64,000 bases of DNA from Torreya grandis (taxonomy: Eukaryota > Streptophyta > Pinopsida > Cupressales > Taxaceae). The DNA lies in the NCBI GenBank assembly GCA_037957365.1, contig JARHVA010000316.1:5222001-5286000 (forward strand), in the 5' to 3' direction. Under the pieces are notes generated by a model. It was given only the letters and a program-made list of their open reading frames with translations. It did no database searches and was not told where the DNA came from. The position numbers and the translations under genes are program-made. This document shows positions 1 to 11,160 of the stretch, piece by piece (position 1 is the first letter of the stretch; every line of letters starts with the position of its first letter).

Positions 1-416
1 CTATCTCTGAAAAGAGATGTATGATTTCCATTTTGGGTTACATATTAATTTATACATGTTTTAAAGGTGGTGGAAGAATGTGGAAGGCCACCAATCTTGA
101 GGGAGATTAAGTGGTTCATCTTCTATGATTTATAACAACACAAAATTTGAGGAATTACTATTTTTAGAAACTTACTATTTTTAAACTTCACTACTAAAAT
201 TGAAATTTGGGCTACTTCATTGAGTTTTTAGGGGTTAAACTTCATTAATCAGAGATCTATGTCATCTCACGGCATTCTCCTCAATCTTAGCTTTCCAACA
301 GTTCAAATGGTGAGTCAATTAGAGTTATGGTGCAAAAGTTATAGCTCTCAAAAGTTCTGTCATCAATTGGGGTGGACCCGTCACCTGAATTATCACCTCA
401 ATTTTTGCCTAGATCA
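1..416 (-). repeat. 3' LTR of the gypsy element (partial)
   Basis: Direct repeat of 2361-2763 with many substitutions. Its inner edge is set by the polypurine tract at 417-429 and by a minus-strand start of TGATCTAGGC. The remainder of this LTR lies before position 1. Confidence 0.8.
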
Positions 417-429
417 TTTCTCACTCCTT
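417..429 (-). other. Polypurine tract of the gypsy element
   Basis: On the minus strand this reads AAGGAGTGAGAAA directly before the LTR start TGATC. That is the position and composition expected for the plus-strand primer of reverse transcription. Confidence 0.65.
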
Positions 430-610
430 GAGAATATGGTACACATTACATCAATATTTGTCATCAAGTTTGGCAGTTGTATTTTGATTTGATTCTTGAT
501 GCATACTTGGAATGAAGTGTGCTTTATGGAACTGTGCAGGGCCTGATTGTTCACCATTTTTGTCTGACAATCAGTCTGTGGATGAAAGGTCATGAAATTA
601 TTCAACATGG
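430..610 (-). pseudogene. Integrase core remnant (Ty3/gypsy)
   Basis: The minus-strand translation contains FHPQTD followed by CQTKMVN, the block around the third acidic residue of gypsy integrases, then SSIKHTSFQVC, matching the later part of the core. The residue where the catalytic glutamate belongs is lysine (codon at 558-560). The zinc finger and the first two catalytic aspartates are missing. The scrap abuts the polypurine tract with no C-terminal or chromodomain region, so both ends were lost. Family assignment rests on the HPQTD block and order within the element. Confidence 0.65.
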
Positions 611-639
611 TATCTATTTTCTTCTATTTTTGTGTTCTT

Positions 640-1150
640 TATGTAGTTAGGGCTACAACATCAGCCCTTTTGGATTCTTGTGTCTTGACCACCATGAGAA
701 TAAATTTCTTGGCATTAATTGGAGAGACAGATGTAGAAGGTGGTACATTTGGTACCCTATAGTTCCATGTTCCAAGAGTAAGAGTGATCCTTTCAATTCT
801 TGTACCATATATTCCATGTCATTCATACATGACTAGTTGACCAAAGAGTACATCACAAACATCTAGATTGACCACATCACATAAGACCTCATCTTGGAAA
901 GGTTTTAATGCATATGAGAGAAGACATTGGTGGGTGACAAATTTTTCTCCTTGGACTCAGCCATCCAATACTATGTCTTTGGGTGAGGCTTCATGGATAG
1001 ATTTAAGCTTTTAACAAAACTAGTAGAGATTAAATTCTTTTGACTTCCACTATCAAGAATGAGATGTAGACGCTTACCTTTCACCCATAATTTTGAGTTA
1101 AATAACCTTTCCTTATCATCTAGCCTCTCCTCATGGGTCTGTGATGAAGC
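640..1150 (-). pseudogene. Aspartic protease remnant (Ty3/gypsy)
   Basis: A minus-strand frame reads LHLILDSGSQKNLIS, with the retroviral-type active site D-S-G-S at 1043-1054 intact. This is the pepsin-like protease that cleaves Gag-Pol. Downstream, in shifted frames, are pieces resembling the protease-to-RT linker, ending near 640 where integrase sequence takes over. Stop codons and frameshifts interrupt it. It lies directly 3' of the gag zinc knuckle, as in gypsy elements. Confidence 0.65.
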
Positions 1151-1999
1151 AATAATGGCTTCAAGCTCAGCATCTATAATCTCTTCTTCAACCTCTTCAA
1201 CTGTAGGGTCTGTATGAGGTAGAGTAGTAGATGTTAAGTATTGTGACTCAAAAAGTAGGGACTTGATGGCTCAACATTATTCTTTGGAGTGAGTTCCATA
1301 TTTGTGATAATCACACCACTTCCTAGTCTTTCCTTCCTTTTGCTTTTAATTTTGGCCTCATGTTTGAACTTCTTTGTCACTTTTCAATTTTAAAGGCTGA
1401 CTCTTCATATTCATTCTTCCATGCTTCTACTCAATCTTCACTACGAACTTGTATGCCTCACTGAGGGTTTCCAAATTTAAGAGTTCCATTTCTCCCCATA
1501 TGTACCATTGTATTCTACCACGATATTTGAGAACCTTATGTTTCTCACTTTCTTGGAAGCCTAATCTCATAGATAGAGAATGAAAAATGTCAGTGTAATC
1601 TTGAACAGACTATTCTTCACCTTGGTGAAGTTGTTACCACTCTATATACAGATCATCATATGCTCCAATGGGATAGTATTCTTCCTTTAAAACTTCTATG
1701 AAATCATCCTAGGTAGGTTCTATCTCAAGGCCAATATCATTTCCACTAAATCTCTTTTTGTACACTTTCGACCAATTTTTGATAGGCATTACTACTTTCA
1801 AAAGAGCAAAAGTGATCTTCTCTTTATCGGTGAATTTATTTATAGAAAAATAGTATGAAAATTGATCCAACCAATTTTCTACTGCATCAATCTTTATTTT
1901 TCCTTCAAATGTAGGGATATCAAAATTCACCTGAACCTTGAAGGGTGTTTTGGCACTGAAAGGATGTGGGGGTGTAGATGAGGAGCCATAATTTCCCAA
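1150..1999 (-). pseudogene. Gag remnant with retrotransposon gag domain and CHHC knuckle
   Basis: The first about 95 residues from the ATG at 1999 are open and contain VNFDIPTFEGK, then WLDQFSYYF and a conserved tryptophan context typical of the plant retrotransposon gag capsid domain. Continuing through one stop are the later gag blocks (YYPIGAYDDLY, SMRLGFQE). At 1274-1315 a knuckle with spacing C-x2-H-x4-H-x4-C is readable, with a stop codon just before the last cysteine. This CHHC variant is seen in plant gypsy Gag. Gag would package element RNA in cytoplasmic particles; this copy cannot. Confidence 0.75.
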
Positions 2000-2222
2000 T
2001 GAAATTTATTGGAGAATTTGAGTGAATTATTGTAGCATCTACACTTTCTACTATTTTAGGGCTTTATTTACTATTTCCTTTAAAGGATTAGATGTCTCGA
2101 TGTTGTTTGTGATTTGAAGTCATTTGGAGTGAATAGGCAGATAGTCTACTGATTCTATTTTCCACCCAAGTTTCTTGTAATTTGACTTTGTCCTCGGGAT
2201 CATACAATCTAAAGATAAACCA

Positions 2223-2233
2223 CTCTAATACCA
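2223..2233 (-). other. Primer binding site (initiator Met tRNA type)
   Basis: The minus strand reads TGGTATTAGAG next to the LTR edge, one mismatch from the TGGTATCAGAG complement of the plant initiator methionine tRNA 3' end. It fixes the element's orientation. Confidence 0.75.
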
Positions 2234-2236
2234 ATT

Positions 2237-2763
2237 ATCCAAAACTCATAATATTTTTTTGAAAGATAATTTAAGAAAAAAGAACAACACAATTCAAATA
2301 ATGCTATCTCTGAGAAGAGATGTTTTATTGATCAAATTTGTAGACCCAAACATATGCCTATCTCTAAGAAGAGATATCTGATTTCCATTTTGGGTTACAT
2401 CTTAATTTATACATGTTTTTAAGGTGTTGGAAGGATGTGTAAGGTCACCAATCTTGAGGGAGATTAAGTGGTTCATCTTCCATGATTTACAACAACACAA
2501 AATTCAAGGAATTACTATTTTTAGAAACATACTATTTTTAGATTGCACTACTAAAAATTGAAATTTGGGGTAATTCTATTGATTTTTATGGGGTCAAACT
2601 TAATTAAACAAATATTCATGCCATCTCACAGAATTATCCTAATTCTTAGCTTTTCAATGGTTCAAATGATGAATCAATTAGAGCTATAGTGCAAAAGTTA
2701 TGGCTCCAAGAAGTTTTGTCATCAATTGGGGTGCACTAGTCACCTAAATTATTGCCCAGATCA
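2237..2763 (-). repeat. 5' LTR of the gypsy element
   Basis: Complete copy of about 527 bases. Its outer end matches the start of the 3' LTR (TGATCT on the minus strand). The sequence immediately beyond, TCTATGAGCC, is continuous with 15229 onward, so 2763/2764 is a true insertion edge and not a deletion breakpoint. Confidence 0.75.
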
Positions 2764-4150
2764 TCTATGAGCCTACCCACTTATGATACTAATCTCTCTC
2801 TATCTAGCCAATATCTATCTCACTCACCAAAATATCTCTAAAGTTCTGTAGTATGCATAAGTAACTGACCATGAACCCTTAAAAACTAGGCCACTTGTCC
2901 ACTTAGAGTCATAATATATGCATACATGGTTGTAACAAGACCTTGTAGCCTAGTGCTATCCTAATATGTTGTCTCTAATTATGCATGTAATTTATCTATG
3001 TCACCATGTAGGCCTTCTATCTCTGATAGGTGTATCATAATCTCACTTTATAACCTATCAATCAGTGGTTTGTCCTCAATAGACCTACTTATACTGAAGG
3101 CCCCTATCTCTCTTGAACCTATACCTACCTTGTGGCCCCCATTTCTACTTGGGACATCCCCCATATCTTCTACATCCTATTGATTTAGCTCAGACATCTC
3201 TACATCATTTACTATATCTCACTATACCTATGCATGGACTACTTATAACATAATAGCATGTGGAATGGATGACTAAGCCAGAACTTGACCCTATATTTAT
3301 ATTTGGGCCTACCCCTAGTCTTTCCTCAGTCTTACCCACCACTAATGTATGACTAGATTTTGAGGATATGGCCTAGTCAATCAATTTAGTTGGAGCCTTA
3401 CTCACCATAGTGCATAAACATTTGTAATGCCCACATCTATAACCCCTCTTGCATAATCCCATAACACATGTAGGACCCTACCATAATCCAACATCACCTA
3501 ATATTAAGGAAAAAGTGGCCCCCACTCCCAAATATCCCTAGTTACATGTGAAAATTAGTGGGGACCCTTTGGGATATCCTTTTGGAAGCTAAATTATCAT
3601 TGTACCTGATCTAGTCTATATATCTCTATTAGAAAGTCATGGTGACCTATAATATAACATGTTATGGTCATGTCATCGATCATGAATAATTTATAGATCT
3701 AAAACCACTGAATAGATATATGGATAACAAATAAAATCATCATGAACCATCTTATCTATAACCCATGTATAATAAGGAAAGTCTCCAAGATGGTCACATA
3801 AACTAGGACCTATAAAATGCCACTCAAAATCCATTAGATCCTCTAACCCTTAATGATATGTCATCCCCACAATCTACTCAATGGCTATGTGATTCAAGTC
3901 TCAAACTTATAGAAGTGTGTTGTGGCCAATGTTACACCCCCTACAATAGGCTATAATGTGTAGGTCTTTATATAGTTGGGCCAAGACTATAGGCCCCTAT
4001 GCAAATCATATTAGATTAACAAACATCTCTAGCACAAACCCAATCTATATAAGTTACAATAATCCTGTACTCTTTTTAGGTATCAAGAGGCTAGTGGCAA
4101 GAGCCATCAATATAACTACCTTTGGGGGGACTATCGTCTGTGTTGGGCCC
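2764..4150. repeat. Flank unit, left copy (unrecognised, duplicated at 15229-16614)
   Basis: About 1.39 kb that pairs collinearly with 15229-16614. It is pre-insertion target sequence for the chromovirus: it ends in GGCCC, the 5-base target repeat found again after the 3' LTR at 27278. Neither strand has a long open frame. Short open runs occur on the plus strand (2998-3183, 3956-4153) and partly on the minus strand, but none matches a family I recognise. It may be an older decayed element. Confidence 0.7.
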
Positions 4151-4534
4151 TGATGGAGGAGCATCACTCCTAGGCCTGGATCCTTTAAAATTTTTGTTTT
4201 CCCTATCAATTTTGGTTTGTTTTTTTGTCTAAGTGATCTTAGGATCTTGGACCACTTTTATTTTTTATTTTCTTTCTATTGGTTTTATCTCTAAGTGTTC
4301 AAATGTACAAATATGGCTTTCCCTGTCAAAACTATTTTTTTTTTTTTGAACTTATGAGGCTTAGTTTAGGAGATTCAAGTGTGTTTGGAGGAGTGTTTTA
4401 GTTGTGATATTGCCAGGATTAAATCTTGAAGGGATCATTTGTCTATAACATGTGTCTTAAGTCATGAGTTTAATAACTATGGACTTTGATGTATGTTTTA
4501 AACACTTTTGTTAGCATTATAATGACTATTGGAG

Positions 4535-4864
4535 TAATAAATATGGTTTAGTTTTGTAGAAGATTGACATGGAAAGATGAGAACTAAACATAGAATATTC
4601 AAAACACATGATATAATATTATTCACTTTGTTTAATTATTCAAGCATATTACATATATATAGGTAATGTCTTTATTATAAAGGTAGAGATTCATATCTCC
4701 ATAACTAACTCATCATATCCCTATGATTATGCAATCTCACAAATAACCTATATTCATAGTATTGTTTTAACTTTCAATAATATTATAATAACCAATTATA
4801 AAACTAATATAAATGTATTAATGTATAATGTTAAATTAATAATTTTTCACACTATAACTCAACA
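4535..4864 (-). repeat. 3' LTR of the nested element, left copy
   Basis: Direct repeat of 6934-7265. Its inner edge is set by the adjoining purine tract at 4865-4877 (AAAAGGAGGTGAA on the minus strand). Confidence 0.8.
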
Positions 4865-6920
4865 TTCACCTCCTTTTGAACATTATTAATAATATTTACA
4901 CCCCCTTAATGTGAGCATGGAGAGAATATACATCTTTAAGAATTGACCTAAACAGAATCATATTCTAATGTATACTTTTAGGTCTGCACACTACTGACAT
5001 GATCTTAATGTACATTACCACTAGTATGCAAAGGAACACATCCCACATTTACTTTATGTGACCATACGTATGTGTCACCAGGGGTCATCTCCATAAATAA
5101 GTAAGGTAGTTATGGGATCTCTGTAGTTAGCTACCCTCCTATACAACCATTTTCCACATTCTATTATATTTACATTCTTCCTTTTTCTCTAAATATCAAA
5201 GGATGTCTGAACAAGTAGGGGATTGAAAAAAAAACTTAAGAAAGATAAAATCACACCACACATCTGAACATTAATGCTCTTCTATTCTTATTCAAAAACA
5301 CAAAAATTATAAAATCATTGGTGTGGCCCCGTCATTGGCAACTAATGAGAGGTTGCTAAAATACTTCCAATCTCCTATGCTCTTTCCTCTAGTGAGTGAA
5401 TATGCTCACTTATCAAGGACATTAATGAATCTCATGTTGTTATTGAATATAAGACCCCTCCATACAAACTAATATATTTCTTAGGACATTGTGTATAAGT
5501 GATAATGCATTTTTTACAAGGATGAATTTTTTGACTTGATAATTTGACTCAATATACTTTATTAATGCAAAAATGACTTTTTGACTCATTTTTTAATGAC
5601 CTTTTAATCAAAAGACAGTTGAATTTTTTGAAAAAATGATTATAATATAACTTTAAAAAATAAAATCGACAAAATTTAGACTTTAATGATACCTAAAGAC
5701 AAAGGGACTAAATACATAAAAAAGTGCACCCTATTAAAACTTTAAGACTCTTAGTAATAAAAGGAACTATAATTATGACATCCAATTTAAAATATAATAC
5801 TCCCTATAACAATAATTAACACATCATTAAAATCTACTTGACCCCTAATGATATGAAAAGAGTAACAAATAAATAGAAACCTTTGACCAACTTTCCATGC
5901 ATGGCACCTATGAGTGATGTAAATGAAGACAATGAGAAATATGACAAGAAGAAATGGTGAATTCACTTTTCATCATTGTAGGTGGATGGAAATGAATGCA
6001 ATGGATTTGAACCAATTGCATGAGTATGAGCATCAACTATATCAATGCCTATGAAATCTAGATTTGTGCCAGTTAACAATCATGAGTGTTTGGACTTGTA
6101 TGATGGTTGAATGGAGAGAAATTTTTTATGGCCATAATTAGTCAAGTGTCTACCATTACAGAGTGTTTGAGCATCATTTATTATCATAATAAACACCAAA
6201 AAATGTTTTAATATCCTTATCAAACATTGAATAGAGCATTGGCAAAGATGTCCAAAAAATAAACATGCAAATGAGACAGATCCACGATGGAAAGCAACAT
6301 TAATGTGAATAGAAACTGATCTAAACATAGTTACTAAGTGATAACATAGAACTGGTGACTTATGTGGGTCAATAATAATAAATATATCATTTGGTAGATG
6401 CAAAATTGATGACATCAAGAATAGTCAACAAATAGATATGACCCTCATGAATTTCACATCACCACACGTCCACTACACCAAGTCAAAGATCCTTCAAAGA
6501 ATGGTAGATGCACAAAGTGTTAGAAAGTGGTAGGTCTAAAACCGAATGAGATGGCAATAGGTAGAATGCAAAAATGACTCAAATATACTTTTGAAAAAAT
6601 TGTGATCCATGAAAATGATAAGGAAAATATATGTAGGTATGCATGAAAATGAAACGTTGTCCAAATCTTAATTTTGGTAGGTCTGATGCATATGTTCATA
6701 GATTCTTCTCAGTCTAATGTAATTATATATGTGTTGAAATTTGAGAACATTTAATAAATAAATGTGATGCACTCAATAATAGACTCTAATCCATGTTTCC
6801 ACAATAATATCCTTTCTCTCCGTCAAAACAAGTACATGATCCACATCGACAAATCATGAATAGTGAATAAAGGTTGAGTAGGGCCTCTCTCACATTACTC
6901 CAACCATGATCTAGAGCCTG

Positions 6921-6931
6921 CTCTAATACCA
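6921..6931 (-). other. Primer binding site of the nested element, left copy
   Basis: The minus strand reads TGGTATTAGAG, complementary to the initiator methionine tRNA end with one mismatch, two bases from the LTR edge at 6934. Confidence 0.75.
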
Positions 6932-6933
6932 GA

Positions 6934-7265
6934 TAATAAATATGGTTTATTTTTGTATAATATTAACATGTAAATATGAGATCTAAACACAGATATAATA
7001 TTCAAAATACACAATATAATATTATTCATTCTATTTAATCATTCAAGCATATTACATATATAAGAAACATCTTTCCTATAAAAGTGGAGATTCATATCTC
7101 CAAAACTAACTCACCATATCCCTATGATTATGCAATCTCAAAAATAACCTATATTTGTAATATTATTTTATCTTTCAATAATATTACAATAACCAAATAT
7201 AAAACTAATACAAACGTATTAATGTCTAACATTAAATTAATAATGTTTCACACTATACCTCAACA
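6934..7265 (-). repeat. 5' LTR of the nested element, left copy
   Basis: 332 bases, direct repeat of 4535-4864. Its outer end CTCAACA on the plus strand gives the TGTTGAG start on the minus strand. Confidence 0.8.
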
Positions 7266-8224
7266 TGAAAGATCCAAAAATAGTTAGAGAAATTATAGGA
7301 CATATAAATTGTATGGAATATTTTTTAATAATCATCATTATTATGTCTATTAGATCAATTTACAAAAATATCAAAAAGTTCCTCATTTTGAAGATAAAAA
7401 GGTAGCAGACCTTATTTTTCCTGTGTGTTAGTAATAAAGATAACTGTCTATGTTTGAATAATGAAGAAAGAAATATAAATAATATAATTGGATGCTAATT
7501 ATATCTTGGAAATATTTTTACATGAATTATTAAATTCATTATTACATCTTTTTAGTTTTTTTCATAAGTCTTTTATGGAGAAATAACACATGCCCTATAG
7601 GTGATTGTGTATTCACACTTAGTCAATATTAGAATTTTGTCTAAGTGAATAACAAAGGTTATTTCAAAGGATTTACATGTTCAATAAAATGTGTAGGTTG
7701 AATAAATACATGTTACAACTTTCAAAATGGTTTTAAACTCATTTTGGAACTTAAATCCTTCATTTACTTCTTCTCAAGTTAACACAAATAGTTATAACCC
7801 TGTATTAGGGTTTCTAAACAAAATCTTATTTTAAAGGAGTTTCCACCATCTAAAATTCATAAAATATGGTGATTAGTTAGGGAATTAGTTAATATAACAT
7901 ATTTAAAAGGTTTTAGACCTATACATAATTTATATGTACAAAAATTTAAGATTGAGAATGAATTAGGCCTTGGGAGACCTAATGAGAGCTTGACATAGGA
8001 TAAGAAAATGGTTTCTAAGTGGTTTTGGATAAATAATATTATTTAATGGAAGTTAATAAAAAAAAAGGGTAGTCAAAAATTTCTTTATATTTTGAATATC
8101 AATCCTCATTTGTCTATACCATTAAAAAAGGTGAACATAAGGCTACTAGGAAGTGTAGCAATTTGTACTAATTGACAACAAGTTGGGAGGTTGAAATTTC
8201 GGTTGCTTATCCTATGCATAATTT

Positions 8225-8238
8225 TAGTATCAGATCCA
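8225..8238 (+). other. Chromovirus primer binding site, left copy
   Basis: TAGTATCAGATCCA resembles the initiator-Met-tRNA primer site TGGTATCAGAGCCA with two mismatches. It sits two or three bases after the LTR end, and the same sequence is at 20694-20707. Confidence 0.65.
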
Positions 8239-8331
8239 CACAAAGACACTTGAAATTTATTGAAGGACATGATATTATTTGAAAGGAATAGAAGCTAAGA
8301 ATGTTTAGTTAATTGTATAAGTAGAGACAAG

Positions 8332-9285
8332 ATGCCACCTAGGATAAATGCAACAAGTGAAAGGAAAGAAACCATACAGATGGGAGATGACATATTGCGT
8401 GAGTTTATAAATCTCAGAGTCAACTTTGATGAAAGACTCATAGTAGTTTAGGTCAATCAAAGGAGAGGTTTAGTCACGTGTGATTTGAGTGATCAAGAAG
8501 AATAAGAGGCACATACACTAGAATTGGAAGATGAAGTAGAGAGAGAAACTAAAGAATAGAATTTTGAAAGGTTATTGAAGATAGTGAAAGGGAAAGGATC
8601 CAAGCCTAATATATATTTTATAGTGTATGTAGGAAGAATCAGTAGAGATTAACTCCTTCATTAGATAGGAGAGTTGGATAAATATTTTGAATTTGAGGAT
8701 GTACCAGAAGAACAACAAGTGAAGTGAGGATGTACCCATCTAAAGAGTCATCCATCTCTATGGTGGGATTACATATAAAATGAGAGGATAAAAAAGGGAA
8801 ATAAAATATTAGGTCTTGGGATAGAATGTTTCTAGGTTGAAAATCAAGTTCTTGCCTAGCGACAACGTAAAAAATCTGTATAGGAAGCTTCAAAACCTAA
8901 AATAGAAAGAGATGGGAGTAAAAGAATACACTAAAGAGTTTTATAAGGTGAGTATTAAACTAGGCCACATGAAGGATGATAATAATAAGGTGGTTGGGTA
9001 TATCAATAGTTTTAGATACAATTGTTATGATGAATTGATATTTGCTAGTCCAAAGATGGTGGAAGAGTGTTACCAGTTGGCCTTCAAAGTAGAGGACAAG
9101 CACAATAGGAAGAAAAACCAATAAAATAAAGGTAGAGGTAAAAGTTTTAAGAAAGAGGATAACAAGGAGGTAGAGGTAGATGTTTTAGGAAAGAGGATAG
9201 CAAGGAGGTAGAGGTTATTCACAAAAAAATTAAAGGGAGTCTATTACTTCACATGAATAGACATATAGCTCAAAAAGAGGATTTA
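8332..9285 (+). pseudogene. Chromovirus gag remnant, left copy
   Basis: The ATG at 8332 opens a frame starting MPPRINATSERKE, also present at 20801. It runs, with stops, through an acidic N-terminal stretch into the gag capsid domain; 8912-9124 is open and reads EYTKEFYKVSIKLGH and YQLAFKVEDK, typical of plant gypsy capsid ends. A basic Gly/Arg/Ser-rich linker follows. The product would be the RNA-packaging structural protein. In-frame stops (for example after LIVV near 8450) and a rearrangement near 8728, where the right copy has the normal sequence, make it inactive. Confidence 0.7.
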
Positions 9286-9339
9286 TAGGTAGAAGGCCAT
9301 ATTTCAGGGGTGGTTATGTATCAAGAGGTAGAGGATCAT

Positions 9340-10102
9340 GTGGTTTTACAAGTAGATGTTTCAAGTTCAAAATTTTTGTTGGACATAGATCTTGGGAATG
9401 TCAATAGGATCAACCAAAAGAAGTCCAATAATATAAAGTAGAAATTAAATTGCTCAAGTAGTTGAAGAAGAGAGAGATTGTTCTCCATCACTTATGGAGG
9501 AGCCTAAGGTAGGAGAATATTTAATTATGAGGTGAGTATTCAGGATGTACATATATTTGGTCTCTACTAAAATGGTAAAAAAACTTGGAGTAAATAATTT
9601 GACTCACCCCACACCATATAAAGTCTCATGGTTAAATAAATGACAACAAGTTTTGGTTAGTGAAAAAAGTTGGATGGATTTTCAAGTTGGAAGGTATAAG
9701 AACAAGGTCCCTCATGATGTGATTCCCATGGATTTTTGTCATGTGCTTCTTGGGAGGCTTTGTAAATATGATATAAAAACAACCCATGATGTTAGGATAA
9801 ATATGGATACCTTGGTAAAAGATGGAGTTAGTCATACCTTGCTGCCCATGAAGGATGAAGACAATAACCAACAAGTTGGATCAAATGTGATGTTGGTTAG
9901 TGGGAAAGAGATTAAAAATTATATGAATGAAGTGGAGTTGGGATTTACATTGGTAGTCAAGCCTTGGACTATTATTATAGCCACCAAAGTGAATGAAATA
10001 CCTCAAGAGATGGAAGACATGTTGGAAGAATATGAAGAAATCATATTTAATGAGCTACCACGTACATTTACACCTATAAGGAATATTAATCATATTATAT
10101 AA
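9340..10102 (+). pseudogene. Knuckle and protease remnant, unit 1, left copy
   Basis: A zinc knuckle near 9345-9400 keeps CFKFK, GHRSWEC with the second cysteine mutated to phenylalanine. The open run 9653-10102 covers the protease C-terminal half (DVIPMDFCHVLLGR, then THDVRI) and the acidic linker to RT (MLEEYEEI). The segment that should hold the catalytic aspartate is deleted here and in the matching unit of the right copy. This domain therefore could not have worked even before frames decayed. Confidence 0.65.
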
Positions 10103-10299
10103 TTTGTTATAGGGAAGTTTTTTCCTAAAAAGGTAGCCTATAAGATGACTCCTAAGGAGAATGTAGAAATCAAAAAATATGTATAAGAAGTATTAGATAA
10201 AGGGATGATCAAAGAGAGTCTTAGTTCTTGTGCAGTCCTTAGAGGTAGAAGGTCATATTTTAGGGGTGGTTATACATAAATAGGTATAAGAACAAGTGG

Positions 10300-11160
10300 T
10301 TTTATAGGTATGTGTTTCAACTGAAACATGGTTTATGGACATAGGTCTTGGGAATGTCTAGAGGATTAACTAGAAGAAAGTCCAAGAATAGAAAGTGGAA
10401 ATCAATTTGCTCAGGTAGTTAAAGAAGAAAGTGTTTGTTCTCCATTACTTGTGGAAGAACCTAAGGTAGGATCATATTTAATTATGAGGAGAGGGTTGAT
10501 CAAGACACCGAAGGAGAATGAGCCACCATAAATAAACTCACTTTTTAGAACTTATTGCAAGTGCCAAAATAAATGTTGCAAAATTGTTATAGATTTAAGA
10601 AGTATAGATAATTTGATCTCTACTAAAATGGTAAACAAACTTGGATTGAATAATTTTCCTCACCCCACACCATATAAAGTATCATGGTTAAATAAAGGAC
10701 AACAAGTTTTGGTTAGTGAACAAATTTGGGTGGAATTCAAGTTGGAAGGTACAAGGACAAGTCCTTTGTGACATTATTCCCATGGATGTTTATCATGTGC
10801 TTGTTTGGAGGTCTTGACAATATGATAGAAAAATAACCCATGATGGTAGGATAAATGTGTAGACTTTGGTAAAAGAGTTAGTCCTACCTTGTTGATTACG
10901 AAGGATGAAGATAATGACCAAAAAGTTGGATAAAATGTAATGTTGGTTAATGGGAAAGAGTTTATAAATGTTATAAACGAATAAGAGTTAGGCTCTGCAT
11001 TGGTAGTCAAGCCTAGAATATTTATGACAACCACAAAAGTGAATGAAATACCTTAAGATATCCAAGACATGTTGGAAGAGTATGCATAAATTTTAGTTGA
11101 TGATTTTTCAAGTACATTGCCACCTATAAGGAACATTACTCATCATATAGACTTTGTTCC
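10300..11160 (+). pseudogene. Knuckle and protease remnant, unit 2, left copy
   Basis: The knuckle near 10310 keeps CFN, MVYGHRSWEC, with the second cysteine now a TGA stop. The protease active-site region near 10580 reads KIVIDLRSIDNLIS where D-S-G-S-type residues are expected, so the aspartate is kept but its Ser/Gly neighbours are lost. The right copy has D-L-stop-S, implying the Ser-to-Leu change came before the block was copied. The rest of the protease and the linker follow with several stops. Confidence 0.65.

Larger units (their letters stand above)
1..2763 (-). mobile_element. Internally deleted Ty3/gypsy element (continues left of the window)
   Basis: Two direct repeats (1-416 and 2237-2763) flank 1.8 kb read on the minus strand. 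Going 5' to 3' on that strand come LTR, primer site, gag, protease, a scrap of integrase, polypurine tract and LTR. Reverse transcriptase and RNase H are absent: protease sequence ends near 640 and integrase sequence begins near 610, so the middle of pol was deleted. The left LTR is cut by the window edge; from the right copy about 110 bases should lie outside. The right LTR ends exactly where the flank shared with position 15229 begins, so this element inserted into that flank. The frames are broken and the element cannot code for a product. Confidence 0.8.
4535..7265 (-). mobile_element. Nested non-coding LTR element (LARD/TRIM-like), left copy
   Basis: A 2.73 kb element with 330-base LTRs (4535-4864, 6934-7265) inserted in the chromovirus LTR; the empty site is seen at 26375. 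On the minus strand it starts TGTTGAG. The purine tract AAAAGGAGGTGAA (4865-4877) abuts the 3' LTR, and the primer site TGGTATTAGAG (6921-6931) abuts the 5' LTR. Target repeats are TGGAG (4530-4534) and a diverged TGAAA (7266-7270). The 2 kb interior shows no gag or pol; its best open frame (6080-6418, minus) matches nothing I know. It therefore depended on another element's enzymes. Confidence 0.8.
4151..8221 (+). repeat. Chromovirus 5' LTR, left copy, interrupted by a nested element
   Basis: It starts TGATGGAGGAGC and ends near TGCATAA just before the primer site. Without the nested element at 4535-7265 it is about 1.3 kb and aligns along its length with the uninterrupted LTR at 26002-27277. 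The first bases also read as the end of the polyprotein (see the 3' LTR entry). Confidence 0.8.

Noticed and set aside
259..492. Plus-strand open frame of 77 codons
   Set aside because: It overlaps the LTR and the integrase scrap read on the other strand, so it is an antisense shadow.
6080..6418. Minus-strand open frame of 112 codons in the nested element as a possible gag
   Set aside because: No capsid or knuckle motif, and the matching region of the right copy has no equivalent open frame.
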